DNA of 64,000 nt, from NCBI RefSeq assembly GCF_003854895.1, contig NZ_CP033966.1:4898001-4962000 (forward strand). The letters run 5' to 3'. Source of the stretch: Pigmentiphaga sp. H8 (lineage in GTDB: Bacteria; Pseudomonadota; Gammaproteobacteria; Burkholderiales; Burkholderiaceae_B). Made by a program: the position numbers and the translations under genes. Under the pieces are notes generated by a model. The model was not told the origin of the DNA. It ran no database searches and saw only the letters and a list, made by a program, of their open reading frames with translations. Shown here piece after piece: positions 42,881 to 50,835 of the stretch; within the stretch, counting starts at the first letter, position 1; each line of letters begins with the position of its first letter.

Positions 42881-43894
42881 TTATCGCCAGGCCGCGAATG
42901 CCATGGCCGTGCCGGTACCCGCATGCGAGCGGTAGCACGGCACGTAGTCCACCAGTTCCATCTCCAGCCCGGCCTCGGCGCACGCCGCGGCCACGGGCAG
43001 CCAGTTCTTGCACTCGGACGTGCCCGATTGCAGGGTCGCCTCGTCGATGCCGCGCAGCCAGTCCTCGTCGCGCCGCCGCATGGCATCCAGCAGGGCGCGG
43101 TCGAAGGTCTCGTCGATGACGAAGTGGCTCAGCCCCCCGGAGGCGATCAGCGCCACGCGCAGCGCCTGCGGCCACGCGGCCACCGCCTGGGCCAGGGCCC
43201 GGCCGAAGTCCATGCAGCGTGCGGCGCGGGGCTGATTGGGGGGATAGAAGGTGTTCAGCATGAACGGCACGTGCGGCAGCACGCTGCCCTTCATCAACCG
43301 TTGATAGACGAAGCCGAAGGCATGCGGCATGCCCGTGGCCGGACCGGGTCCGCGCTGCGGCATCTCGTCGGACTGCGCCAGGTCGAAGCCGGCGTCGGCC
43401 AGCGCGGCGCCCAGGTGCGCCGCCAGTTGCGGGTGGCCGGGGTAGCGCGACGACACGGCGGGCTTGATGGCCGTTGCCGAAATGGCAATGGCCGGCGACA
43501 ATTTCGCCAGGCGTTCGGGATGCACGGGCTCGTCGGCGACCTCGGCCCCCGCGTACATCCACAGCGCGGGCGTCAGGCGCGCGCCGAACACCTCGCGCTG
43601 GTCGTTGCCGACGATGATGGCCACGTCCACGCGGGCTTCCTGCAGGCGCGCGGCCAGTGAGTCGACCGCCTCTGCGCAGCGCTGCGCATGGCCGGCCATG
43701 GCATCAGGCGTGACGCGTTCGTCCAGGCCTTCCGCCGCCCGCATCGCGGCCAGTTCGTCGAAGCCGTAGGTGGCGCCGCGATAGGGATGCGCCGTCTCCG
43801 CCCGGTCCGCTTCCACCCGCAGGCGCCATTTGTCGGGAGGCGTGGAAAGCTGCGGCCCGTGCGAGGTTCCCAGCCCGAGGACTATTTGCGCCAT
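42881..43894 (-). CDS. LigB-family (class III) extradiol ring-cleavage dioxygenase (second copy)
   Basis: A 337-residue Fe(II) dioxygenase of the LigB superfamily, paralogous to the gene at 14428. His12 in GTSHGP is the expected iron ligand. GMPHAFGFVYQR and SGGLSHFVIDETFDRALLDAMRRRDE follow, with a shared C-terminus VDYVPCYRSHAGTGTAMAF. Its pairing with a LigX-like Rieske oxygenase recalls LigX/LigZ of biphenyl lignin-dimer degradation, but other catecholic acids are possible. It is the first gene of the long minus-strand operon running to 34627. A perfect CATACTGTATG lies 67 bases before its ATG. Confidence 0.88.
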   Translation of the reverse strand: MAQIVLGLGTSHGPQLSTPPDKWRLRVEADRAETAHPYRGATYGFDELAAMRAAEGLDERVTPDAMAGHAQRCAEAVDSLAARLQEARVDVAIIVGNDQREVFGARLTPALWMYAGAEVADEPVHPERLAKLSPAIAISATAIKPAVSSRYPGHPQLAAHLGAALADAGFDLAQSDEMPQRGPGPATGMPHAFGFVYQRLMKGSVLPHVPFMLNTFYPPNQPRAARCMDFGRALAQAVAAWPQALRVALIASGGLSHFVIDETFDRALLDAMRRRDEDWLRGIDEATLQSGTSECKNWLPVAAACAEAGLEMELVDYVPCYRSHAGTGTAMAFAAWR

Positions 43895-43961
43895 GCCGCG
43901 CCCCTCGAGCCGTATCGATGTGTCTCCATTTGCCCGTTTTCTGGTAAGTTATTTTAATAGT

Positions 43962-43972
43962 CATACTGTATG
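43962..43972. promoter_or_regulatory. perfect CATACTGTATG operator before the dioxygenase/importer operon
   Basis: This 11-base palindrome lies in the 284-base divergent space 43895-44178, on the side of the minus-strand operon. TTATTTTAATAG next to it is AT-rich and could hold the -10 region. Apart from the second site at 44162, nothing else is recognisable in the space. Confidence 0.6.
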
Positions 43973-44161
43973 AGTGATCACCAGGAGTGTCAAGGCCGCT
44001 CCCTCGCGGCCCGACACGCGCGCGGACCGGGCAGGCCGTCTTAACGCATTGATTCCGTAATGTTTTTTGATGAGATGAGCGGATTTTTTAGTGTTTATAC
44101 TGAGCCCGGGTCGCCGTATCGCGGCAGGGGGCCCGAGGTCATGAGAGCGGATATAATCGCT

Positions 44162-44172
44162 CATACAGTCTG
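44162..44172. promoter_or_regulatory. CATACAGTCTG operator at the GntR gene start
   Basis: This site matches the consensus in ten of eleven positions and ends six bases before the first possible ATG of the GntR gene. It overlaps a TATAAT-like sequence just upstream (44151-44157, ATATAAT), so the regulator may repress itself. Confidence 0.55.
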
Positions 44173-44178
44173 CGACTT

Positions 44179-44952
44179 ATGAACGGTGGAACAGAAAAAA
44201 TGGCACGTACGAGAGCCGATCTACCTGTGTGGCGCGCCGGACGCACCGAATCCACGGCCATGCGCGTTGAAAAACAGATCAAGGAAGCCGTGCTCGACGG
44301 CAAGCTGCAACCCGGCGATTTTCTGGGTTCCGAGAACGATCTGGCCGAGCAGTTCCAGGTCAGCCGCCTGCCCATCCGCGAAGCCATGGGGCGCTTGCAG
44401 GCGCTGGGCGTGGTGGACGTGCGCACGGGCGCGGGCGGCGGCACGCGCATCGCCAATGGCAACGACGCGCCGGTAGTCGAGGCGCTGGCCATCCAGCTCA
44501 AGCTGATCGGCGTCGGCTCGGACGAGGTCTTCGACGCTCAGCTCATCATCGAGGCCAGCGCCGCCGAGATCGCCGCCAAGCTCGCGAACGCCGACGACAT
44601 CGCCAAGATGGAAGCGTGCCTGGCACGGGTCGAGGAACTGGTGTCCTCGCCGGAAGACTTCACGCCGGAGAAACTGACCACCGCCTCGCTGGCCTTCCAC
44701 CAGTCCATCGTCGACGCCTCGCACAACCAGTTCCTGTCGTCGATCATGAAGGCGATCTCGTACGTGCTGTACCGCTCGGTCAATCCGTACACGACGCCGG
44801 CGGTGGGCAAGCGGCTGGTGCAGCGGCACCGCAAGATGCTGGCGGCCATCGTGGCGCGCGACGGCGAACTGGCCAGGCAGCTGCTGGCCGACCACGTGGC
44901 CAAGGTCCGCGCCAAGCACGGCGCCGCGGACAAGAATACGGCCGGCAACTGA
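44179..44952 (+). CDS. GntR family transcriptional regulator, FCD type (candidate master regulator)
   Basis: A 257-residue regulator. The winged helix spans about 28-95 (GSENDLAEQFQVSRLPIREAMGRL, GAGGGTRIANGN). The FCD domain has FDAQLIIEASAAEIAAKLA, FHQSIVDASHNQFL and RHRKMLAAIVARDG with metal-site His residues. The start may be 44179 or, with a weak GGTGGA site, Met8 at 44200. It is divergent from the operon that begins at 43894. Both promoters carry the CATAC-N-GTATG site also found across the supercluster, making this the best candidate for the shared regulator. Confidence 0.87.
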   Translation: MNGGTEKMARTRADLPVWRAGRTESTAMRVEKQIKEAVLDGKLQPGDFLGSENDLAEQFQVSRLPIREAMGRLQALGVVDVRTGAGGGTRIANGNDAPVVEALAIQLKLIGVGSDEVFDAQLIIEASAAEIAAKLANADDIAKMEACLARVEELVSSPEDFTPEKLTTASLAFHQSIVDASHNQFLSSIMKAISYVLYRSVNPYTTPAVGKRLVQRHRKMLAAIVARDGELARQLLADHVAKVRAKHGAADKNTAGN

Positions 44953-44959
44953 ACCGGCC

Positions 44960-44982
44960 CGGGCGGCCCCGCGGGCCGCCCG
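44960..44982. terminator. hairpin between convergent GntR and Bug genes
   Basis: CGGGCGGCCC-CGC-GGGCCGCCCG forms a ten-base-pair GC stem in the 38-base gap. No T-run is present, so this is a probable rather than certain bidirectional terminator. Confidence 0.5.
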
Positions 44983-44990
44983 CCAAGCGG

Positions 44991-45977
44991 TTAGTCGACC
45001 TGGATGTTGCGCGCCTTGATCAACCGCGCCCAGCGCGCCTGCTCGTCGCGCATAAGCGTGGTCATCTGCGCCGGCTGGTTCAAGGCGGGAACCGAACCGA
45101 TTTCCTTCAGGTTCTCGATCATGGCCGGATCGGCCAGGACCCGCGCGATGCCCGCGTGAATGGCCTGCACCTTGTCGGCGGCCATGCCGGCGGGCGCCAG
45201 CACGCCGAACCAGCTCACGCCATCCACTCCCGGATAGCCCTGCTCGGCAATGGTGGGAATCTCGGGCGCCGACGGGCTGCGCTCGGTGCCCACCAGCCCC
45301 AGGGCCTTCACCTTCCCCCCCTTGAGCAGCGGCAGCGCCGCCGGCAGGTCGACGAACACGCCGGCGATCTGGCCGCCCATGACGTCGGTCAGCGCGGGCG
45401 CCACCCCCTTGTAGGGCACGTGGACGAAGTTGCCGCGCGTGGCATCCTTCATCAGCTCCATGTACAGGTGCGTGATGTTGCCCGTCCCCGCCGAACCGAT
45501 CGGAACGGGATTCGCGGACTGGCGCGCGTAGGCGACGAACTCCTTCATGTCCTTGGCCGGCAGTTGCTTGCCCACGAGCAGGGCGGTGCCGTTGGCCACC
45601 ACCCGGCCGATCGGACTCAGGTCCTTCAACGGGTCGTAGTTCAGGTCCTTGTACAGGACGGGGCTGATGGTCAGCATGCCCGAGGTCGCGAACAACAGGG
45701 TCCCGCCGTCGGGCGCGGCCTTGGCCACCGCCTGCACGCCTATCGTGCCGTTGGCGCCGGGGCGGTTGTCGATGATCACGGTCGCCTCCAGCTGCGGCCC
45801 CAGGCGCTCGGACAGCTTGCGCGCGATCAGGTCGGCCGGGCCGCCGGGCGAGAACGGCACGACCATGCGGATCTGGCGCGGCAGCGGCTGGGCAGCGGCG
45901 TTGCCGGCCAGCGTCGCGGCCAGCAGGAACAGTGCGGATTGCAGGAGGGGGCGGCGGGGAAGCATGGTCAACTCCAT
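44991..45977 (-). CDS. Bug-type tripartite tricarboxylate receptor
   Basis: A 328-residue periplasmic binding protein. The signal peptide ends near residue 29 (AATLAGNAAAQ). The fold markers are IRMVVPFSPGGPADLIARKL, VIIDNRPGANGTIGVQAV, YDPLKDLSPIGRVV and HVPYKGVAPALTDVMGGQI. The ATG at 45977 has AAGGAA nine bases upstream; Met5 at 45965 with GGAG is an equal alternative. It is 37 bases after the enolase-superfamily gene in the same direction, so it probably recognises that enzyme's substrate. Confidence 0.92.
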   Translation of the reverse strand: MELTMLPRRPLLQSALFLLAATLAGNAAAQPLPRQIRMVVPFSPGGPADLIARKLSERLGPQLEATVIIDNRPGANGTIGVQAVAKAAPDGGTLLFATSGMLTISPVLYKDLNYDPLKDLSPIGRVVANGTALLVGKQLPAKDMKEFVAYARQSANPVPIGSAGTGNITHLYMELMKDATRGNFVHVPYKGVAPALTDVMGGQIAGVFVDLPAALPLLKGGKVKALGLVGTERSPSAPEIPTIAEQGYPGVDGVSWFGVLAPAGMAADKVQAIHAGIARVLADPAMIENLKEIGSVPALNQPAQMTTLMRDEQARWARLIKARNIQVD

Positions 45978-46014
45978 GGACGTTCCTTGAAAAGAAATGT
46001 ACGGACGGACGCGA

Positions 46015-47100
46015 TCAGGACGCGCGGCGGACGACGCCCACGCCCGGGCCTTCCGGAACGTGGAGATGGCCGTCCACGACCTTCAGGCCCTCGAACGGAT
46101 CGTTCAGCAGCTTCTGGAACTCGGCCAGCTCGCAGGCATAGGTGATGTTGGGCAGCGCCACGGCCAGGTGCAGGGCATGGGCGGCCAGCAACTGGCTGCC
46201 GACGTTGGCGCCCATCCGGCATCCCAGGTGCGCGACTTCGCAGATGCGCGCGGCCGTCTGCACGGCGCGCAGGCCGCCCATCTTGGGCACCTTCAGGCTG
46301 ACCGCGTTGATCGAGCGGCTCGCCGCCAGGCGGTAGGTCGACGACGCGTCGTAGGCGCTTTCGTCGGCCTCGATGGCGATGCTGGAGGCGCGCGTGACTT
46401 CCTGCAACCCGTCCAGGTCGTCGGCCCGCACCGGCTGCTCGATGATGTCCACGTCGAATTCGACGGCCCGCTGGGCGAACACGATGGCGTCCTTGGCGCG
46501 GTAGGACTGGTTGGGGTCGGCCACCAGCCGCACGGCGTCGCCCACCTGGCGCCGCACCGCGCGCAGGCGCTCGATGTCCTCGCGCACGGAACCGCCCACC
46601 TTGAGCTTCAGGTGGCGGTAGCCCTGGTCCACCAGGCGCTGCGCGCGCTCGGCCATCTCGGGAGGCGTCTTCAGGCCCAGCATGCGGCAGATGGCGATAC
46701 GGTCGGTGGTCTTGCCGCCCAGCAGCTCGTACAGCGGCACGCCCAGGAGCCTCGCCTTCAGGTCGTGCAGCGCGCAGTCGATGGCCGCCTTGGCGGGATT
46801 GTTGCCCACCAGCGCGGCCTGAACGCGCACGAGGTTCGCCTCGATCGCCATCGCGTCCTGGCCGACCAGCGCCGGGCAGATGCGCTGCAAGGCGCCTTCC
46901 ACCCCCAGCGCCGTCGCGGCCAGATGGGGAAAGGCCGCGGCATAGCCCCAGCCTTGCGTGCCGTCCTCGGCCGTCAGGGTCAGCACGACGGCATCGTTGG
47001 TCGGATAGGCCTGGCCCGCGAATTTCCAGTTGGGATCTTCGTCGGGCAGGCTCAGGTGGTCAAGGGAAAAAGCGGTGATCTTCAAGGCACTCTCCGGCAT
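46015..47100 (-). CDS. enolase-superfamily enzyme (muconate cycloisomerase/mandelate racemase group)
   Basis: A 361-residue TIM-barrel enzyme with an N-terminal capping domain. Lys165 and Lys167 form the KxK motif. The metal ligands are Asp195 (VADPN), Glu221 (IIEQP) and the acidic pair near 246 (EADES). Lys270 lies opposite in AVSLKVPK. Lysines on both barrel faces point to the muconate-cycloisomerase subgroup, which also includes dipeptide epimerases and racemases. The reaction is a proton abstraction next to a carboxylate, with the substrate unknown. It is divergent from the LysR gene at 47224, its probable regulator. Confidence 0.88.
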   Translation of the reverse strand: MPESALKITAFSLDHLSLPDEDPNWKFAGQAYPTNDAVVLTLTAEDGTQGWGYAAAFPHLAATALGVEGALQRICPALVGQDAMAIEANLVRVQAALVGNNPAKAAIDCALHDLKARLLGVPLYELLGGKTTDRIAICRMLGLKTPPEMAERAQRLVDQGYRHLKLKVGGSVREDIERLRAVRRQVGDAVRLVADPNQSYRAKDAIVFAQRAVEFDVDIIEQPVRADDLDGLQEVTRASSIAIEADESAYDASSTYRLAASRSINAVSLKVPKMGGLRAVQTAARICEVAHLGCRMGANVGSQLLAAHALHLAVALPNITYACELAEFQKLLNDPFEGLKVVDGHLHVPEGPGVGVVRRAS

Positions 47101-47172
47101 GGCAGGGATGCGGCCACTCTATCAGCGGCCCGGCCGTGCGATCATTCGCATTCGGGCGGCCGGGCAAACCAA

Positions 47173-47182
47173 ATGGTTATGG
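47173..47182. promoter_or_regulatory. ATGGTTATGG motif in the divergent LysR promoter
   Basis: This ten-base motif lies 72 bases from the enolase-family start and 41 from the LysR start. The identical sequence recurs at 48591-48600, 79 bases before the RidA gene. It may be half of the operator of the LysR protein encoded at 47224. Confidence 0.35.
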
Positions 47183-47223
47183 GTCGGCCTCCACCCTCTC
47201 CTTCCTGCCGTCGGGGTTCATAC

Positions 47224-48186
47224 ATGGAAGCCGAGCGATCGATCGAGCGCGTGCTGACCACCCAGGTCAAGCTGCGCCATCTGCTGATGTTCAAGACCGT
47301 GGCCGAATGCGGCGCCTTGTCGCGCGCGGCGGAAACGCTGCACATGTCGCAGCCCGCGGTGTCCAAGACCATCCACGAACTCGAGACGCTGCTGGGCGAG
47401 CGGCTGCTGGATCGCACCGCCAAGGGCGTCGTGCCCACCGTGTTCGGCAGCCACGTCCTGCGCTATGCCCATTCGCTGCACGCGGAACTCAAGCGCGCGG
47501 CCGAGGAACTGACCGCCCTGCGCCAGGGATCGGCCGGCAAGCTGGCGATAGGCAGCTACATGGTGGCGCTGCCCACGCTGCTGCCGCGCGCGCTGTCGCT
47601 GTTCTTCGCCGGCGGCGACGCCACGCGCGTGTCGGTGGTGGACGGCAGCAAGGAAAGGCTGCTGAGCGGGCTGCAATCGGGAGAAATCGACATCGTCGTG
47701 GGACGCATGTCCGAGCAGGACGGCCACGGGCAGATCCGGCAGATCCCCTTGTACTTCGAACCCATCGTGCTGGTGGCCGGACGCCAGAATCCACTGGCGG
47801 ACAAGGCCGCGCCCACGCCCGCGGACCTGGCCGCGCAGGAATGGGTCATGCCGCACGCGAGCAGCGTCGCGCGCACGCCCATCCATATGTTCTTCGCGCG
47901 CGAGGGGCTGGACCTGCCCGCCCGCATCGTCGAGACCCTGTCGTTCCCGCTGATACGCGCGCTGCTGCTGCAACGGGACATCGTGGCCGCGCTGCCCTGG
48001 CAGATCGTCCAGGCCGACATCGAGCAAGGCATCCTGGCCAAGCTGCCGGTGGACATCGGCTATCCCGCCCTGCCCGTGGGCATCATCACCCACGCCCACA
48101 ACAGCTTGTCGGCCGCCGCGCTGCGCATGGTGGACAGCCTCGAGCAGGCCGCCGGCGAACTCTACCACCGCCCGCCCGCAGCCTGA
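47224..48186 (+). CDS. LysR family transcriptional regulator
   Basis: A 320-residue regulator. The N-terminal helix-turn-helix (about 16-75) reads KLRHLLMFKTVAECGALSRAAETLHMSQPAVSKTIHELE. It is followed by LLDRTAKGVVPTVFG and a periplasmic-binding-like effector domain, similar to the PcaQ/GbpR branch of aromatic-acid regulators. It is divergent from the enolase-superfamily enzyme and Bug receptor genes, with a YciI and a RidA gene downstream. A shared ATGGTTATGG sequence suggests that it controls both sides. Confidence 0.9.
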   Translation: MEAERSIERVLTTQVKLRHLLMFKTVAECGALSRAAETLHMSQPAVSKTIHELETLLGERLLDRTAKGVVPTVFGSHVLRYAHSLHAELKRAAEELTALRQGSAGKLAIGSYMVALPTLLPRALSLFFAGGDATRVSVVDGSKERLLSGLQSGEIDIVVGRMSEQDGHGQIRQIPLYFEPIVLVAGRQNPLADKAAPTPADLAAQEWVMPHASSVARTPIHMFFAREGLDLPARIVETLSFPLIRALLLQRDIVAALPWQIVQADIEQGILAKLPVDIGYPALPVGIITHAHNSLSAAALRMVDSLEQAAGELYHRPPAA

Positions 48187-48192
48187 TGCCGG

Positions 48193-48510
48193 TCAGTTGC
48201 CCTCGGCGGTGGCGGGCGCGGCGGCCGGATTCCATTGTCCGCGCCGCATGCGCGAGATCTTCACGCTCTTGAACAGGCCGGCCTTGCGGAACGGCTCGTC
48301 GCGCGAGAACGCCTCGGCCTCGGCCAGGCTGCCCACGTTCAGGATCAGCACGCTGCCCGTGCGCCCGACGCCGTCCTCGGCCAGCATGGCCCCGCCCAGC
48401 ACCAGCCTGGACTCGAACCGGGCCAGATAGTCCAGATGCGCGGGCTTGACCTGCTTGCGGATCTCCGCCGCGCCGTCGTCCCGGTCTTCCTGATAGATGA
48501 TGTACAGCAT
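48193..48510 (-). CDS. YciI-like protein
   Basis: A 105-residue single-domain protein of the YciI/dimeric alpha-beta-barrel fold. MLYIIYQEDRDDGAAEIRKQVKPAHLDYLARFESRLVLGG contains the typical central His (His25). VLILNVGSLAEAEAFSRDEPFRKAGLF follows. Relatives include small catabolic enzymes (muconolactone-isomerase-like, dehydrochlorinase-like) and proteins of unknown role. The gene is convergent with the LysR gene, 6 bases between stops. Confidence 0.85.
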   Translation of the reverse strand: MLYIIYQEDRDDGAAEIRKQVKPAHLDYLARFESRLVLGGAMLAEDGVGRTGSVLILNVGSLAEAEAFSRDEPFRKAGLFKSVKISRMRRGQWNPAAAPATAEGN

Positions 48511-48590
48511 GCGTGCTCCTTGTCGAAACGGCCATGATACGGAGCCCCCGGCAGCGGCCGCATTCCAGTTTCGCCCGCGGTTCCAACCGG

Positions 48591-48600
48591 ATGGTTATGG
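48591..48600. promoter_or_regulatory. ATGGTTATGG motif upstream of the RidA gene
   Basis: This is an exact repeat of the motif at 47173-47182, located in the 169-base space between the divergent YciI gene and RidA gene. It is 80 bases from the former and 79 from the latter, near the middle of the space. It is a candidate second site for the same LysR protein. Confidence 0.35.
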
Positions 48601-48679
48601 CCCCGGCGCGAAAAATCAGCCCGCGCCATGAGCCCGGGCGAGAGAATGGCTTCCTTTGTCATCATCGGGAGTCCCACCC

Positions 48680-49150
48680 ATGCCAAGCCCCATCGACGCC
48701 CGCCTGTCGGCCCTGGGCATCATCCTGCCGCCCGCGCCCGCGGCGCGCGCCGCGCGCATCCGCATGGCGCGCAAGCTGGGCAACCTGCTGTTCGTCTCGG
48801 GCCAGTTGCCCAGCGTGAACGGGCAACTGCGCCACGTCGGCCGCGTGGGCGACACCCTGGACCTGACCCAGGCCCAGGAGGCCGCGCGCGCCAGCGCGCT
48901 GAACGTGCTGGCCCAGGCCCACGCCGCCCTGCCCCACGGCCTGGACGACATCGTGTCGGTGGTCAACCTGCGCGGCTTCGTCGCCGCCACGCCGGACTTC
49001 GTGCGCATCGCCGAGGTGGTGAACGGCGCCTCGGACCTGATGGTGGAGGTGTTCGGGGAAGCCGGCGCCCATACACGCACGGCCGTGGGCGTGAACAGCA
49101 TGCCGCACGGCGTGGTGGTCGAGATCGAGGCCATGTTCGAGGTGGTGTGA
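48680..49150 (+). CDS. RidA family protein
   Basis: A 156-residue member of the RidA/YjgF family of the longer, YER057c-like type that often matches endoribonuclease L-PSP annotations. It shows LGNLLFVSGQLPSVNG (about 34-49), AARASALNVLAQAHAALPHGLDDIV and the C-terminal GVNSMPHGVVVEIEAMFEV. The ATG at 48680 has GGGAG eight bases upstream. The substrate is presumably an imine or enamine. It differs clearly from the RidA protein at 2790-3206. Confidence 0.87.
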   Translation: MPSPIDARLSALGIILPPAPAARAARIRMARKLGNLLFVSGQLPSVNGQLRHVGRVGDTLDLTQAQEAARASALNVLAQAHAALPHGLDDIVSVVNLRGFVAATPDFVRIAEVVNGASDLMVEVFGEAGAHTRTAVGVNSMPHGVVVEIEAMFEVV

Positions 49151-49306
49151 GCGGCTTCCGCAGCGCGCCGCGTACCGATCGGGGCATGATTCCATGCTCG
49201 TGCTTAGAATGAGTTTTAGGAATCTGAACAGTAGAAAAAGTGCCTTGATCTCATGTAATGGGCTGAGTCAAAGTGGGGCCGTCCCAACTCCACCCTCTGC
49301 CCCCTC

Positions 49307-50806
49307 ATGGAAGCGCAATCCCCCGTCAGCGGCTTTCTGCACGAACCGCTTTCCCAACAGGCACAACAGGCCATCTTCATCCCCTGGATCCAGGCGTCGC
49401 TGGCCGCGTCCATTCCGTTCCTGACCCGGCTCAACCGCGCGCACCTGGTCGCGATCCGCCGCGCGGGACTGATAAGCGCGCCCGAGGCGGCCACCCTGGA
49501 CCGCGCCATTCTCCAGATCGAGGCGGAAGGACCGGCGAAGCTGGTCATCGACGGCTCGCTCGAAGACGTCTATTTCAACTATGAAGCCCGGTTGCTGGCG
49601 ATCGCCGGAAAGGACACCGGATCGCGGCTGCACGTCGCCCGCAGCCGCAATGACCTGCAATCCACGCTGGACCGGATGCGCGCCCGTGCCCTGGGCCAGG
49701 AACTCGCGTCCGCGCTGCTGGACCTGCGCGGAGTGCTGCTCGAGCAGGCCGCGCGCAACCTCGATTGCGTGATGCCCGGCTACACCCACATGCAGCATGC
49801 GCAGCCGATCACCTTCGGCTTCTACCTGCTGGGCATAGAAAGGTCGCTGGAACGGGACACTCGTCGCACGCTGGCGGCGCTGGAGCATATCAACCAGTGC
49901 CCGCTGGGCGCCGGCGCGCTGGCCGGCACCCCCTACCCGATCGACCGGGCGCATACCGCGTCGCTGCTGGGCTTTGCCGCGCCGGTGCCCCATGCGCTGG
50001 ATGCGGTGGCCTCCAAGGACGCGATCATGGAACTGCTGACCGCCACGCTGTTCGCCACGACGACGGTCGGCCGGCTGGCGCAGGACTTCTACCTCATGAC
50101 GACCTATGAATTCGGCATGCTGGACCTGCCGGACAACCTGGCAATCACGTCGAGCCTCATGCCCCAGAAGAAGAATCAGGCCGTGCTCGAATTCCTGAAG
50201 GGGCGGCAAAGCCATCTGATCGGCGCGATGACGACCGCCTTCAGCGCCTTCCATGCCAAGCCCTTCAGCCACGTGCTGGACGGAAACGCCGACAGCCTGC
50301 AATTCCTGTGGGACGCCTTGCTCGGCGTGGCCGGCCTGCTGCCGGTGGCAGGCTCGGTGGTCGCCGGGGTCCGCCCCCGGCGGCAACGCATGCGGGAACT
50401 GGCCGATGCGAACTACGCCACGGCCACCGACTTCGCCGACTACCTGGTCATGCGGCACGGGCTGGCCTTCAAGGAGGCCCATCACGTCACCGGGCGCGTG
50501 GTCCGCCTGGCGCTGGACGATGGCATTTCCCCGACGGACATCAAGGCACCGCTGGTCGCGCGCGCGGCGCGGGAGATCCTGGGCCGCGAGCTGCGGCTGG
50601 GCAACGAGGAAATCCGCGCGGCCTTCGACAGCGGCCAATCCCTCCAGCGGCGCCGGGGCTCGGGTGGCCCGGCGATCGAGGATGCCACGGCGCTGCATGC
50701 CCGCGCGCTGCGCGAGCTGGCGGACACACGGCGGGAATTGGAGACGTTCCAGGCAATGGTGAGCAATGCCGACACGCAGCTACAGGCGGAAACGGCCGCG
50801 CTGTAG
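49307..50806 (+). CDS. argininosuccinate lyase-like protein (fumarase/aspartase superfamily)
   Basis: A 499-residue homotetrameric lyase-fold protein. It has RLHVARSRNDLQSTLDRMRAR (about 104-124), GYTHMQHAQPITFGFYLLG (about 157-175) and the superfamily loop SSLMPQKKNQ near 282. These match the ArgH branch, which removes fumarate from argininosuccinate. However, its genomic partner is a Bug receptor and not arginine genes, and residues such as the C-terminal part are unusual. It is therefore probably a catabolic lyase for an N-substituted aspartate or other dicarboxylate. The 156 bases upstream hold no clear promoter, and the ribosome site of the ATG at 49307 is weak. Confidence 0.82.
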   Translation: MEAQSPVSGFLHEPLSQQAQQAIFIPWIQASLAASIPFLTRLNRAHLVAIRRAGLISAPEAATLDRAILQIEAEGPAKLVIDGSLEDVYFNYEARLLAIAGKDTGSRLHVARSRNDLQSTLDRMRARALGQELASALLDLRGVLLEQAARNLDCVMPGYTHMQHAQPITFGFYLLGIERSLERDTRRTLAALEHINQCPLGAGALAGTPYPIDRAHTASLLGFAAPVPHALDAVASKDAIMELLTATLFATTTVGRLAQDFYLMTTYEFGMLDLPDNLAITSSLMPQKKNQAVLEFLKGRQSHLIGAMTTAFSAFHAKPFSHVLDGNADSLQFLWDALLGVAGLLPVAGSVVAGVRPRRQRMRELADANYATATDFADYLVMRHGLAFKEAHHVTGRVVRLALDDGISPTDIKAPLVARAAREILGRELRLGNEEIRAAFDSGQSLQRRRGSGGPAIEDATALHARALRELADTRRELETFQAMVSNADTQLQAETAAL

Positions 50807-50835
50807 CCGTGCAGGCGACAATGAGGAGACAGAAA

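Noticed and set aside
39850..43119. Open frame of 1089 codons on the plus strand
   Set aside because: Antisense to the ABC binding protein and Rieske oxygenase genes; no recognisable motif.
46015..47100. True mandelate racemase completing a mandelate pathway
   Set aside because: Lysines on both sides (KxK and Lys270) fit the muconate-cycloisomerase subgroup better than the Lys/His pair of mandelate racemase, and it has its own LysR and receptor.
49307..50806. Biosynthetic argH
   Set aside because: There are no arginine genes nearby, the length is somewhat greater than usual and the pairing with a Bug receptor is catabolic. Kept as an ArgH-like lyase.
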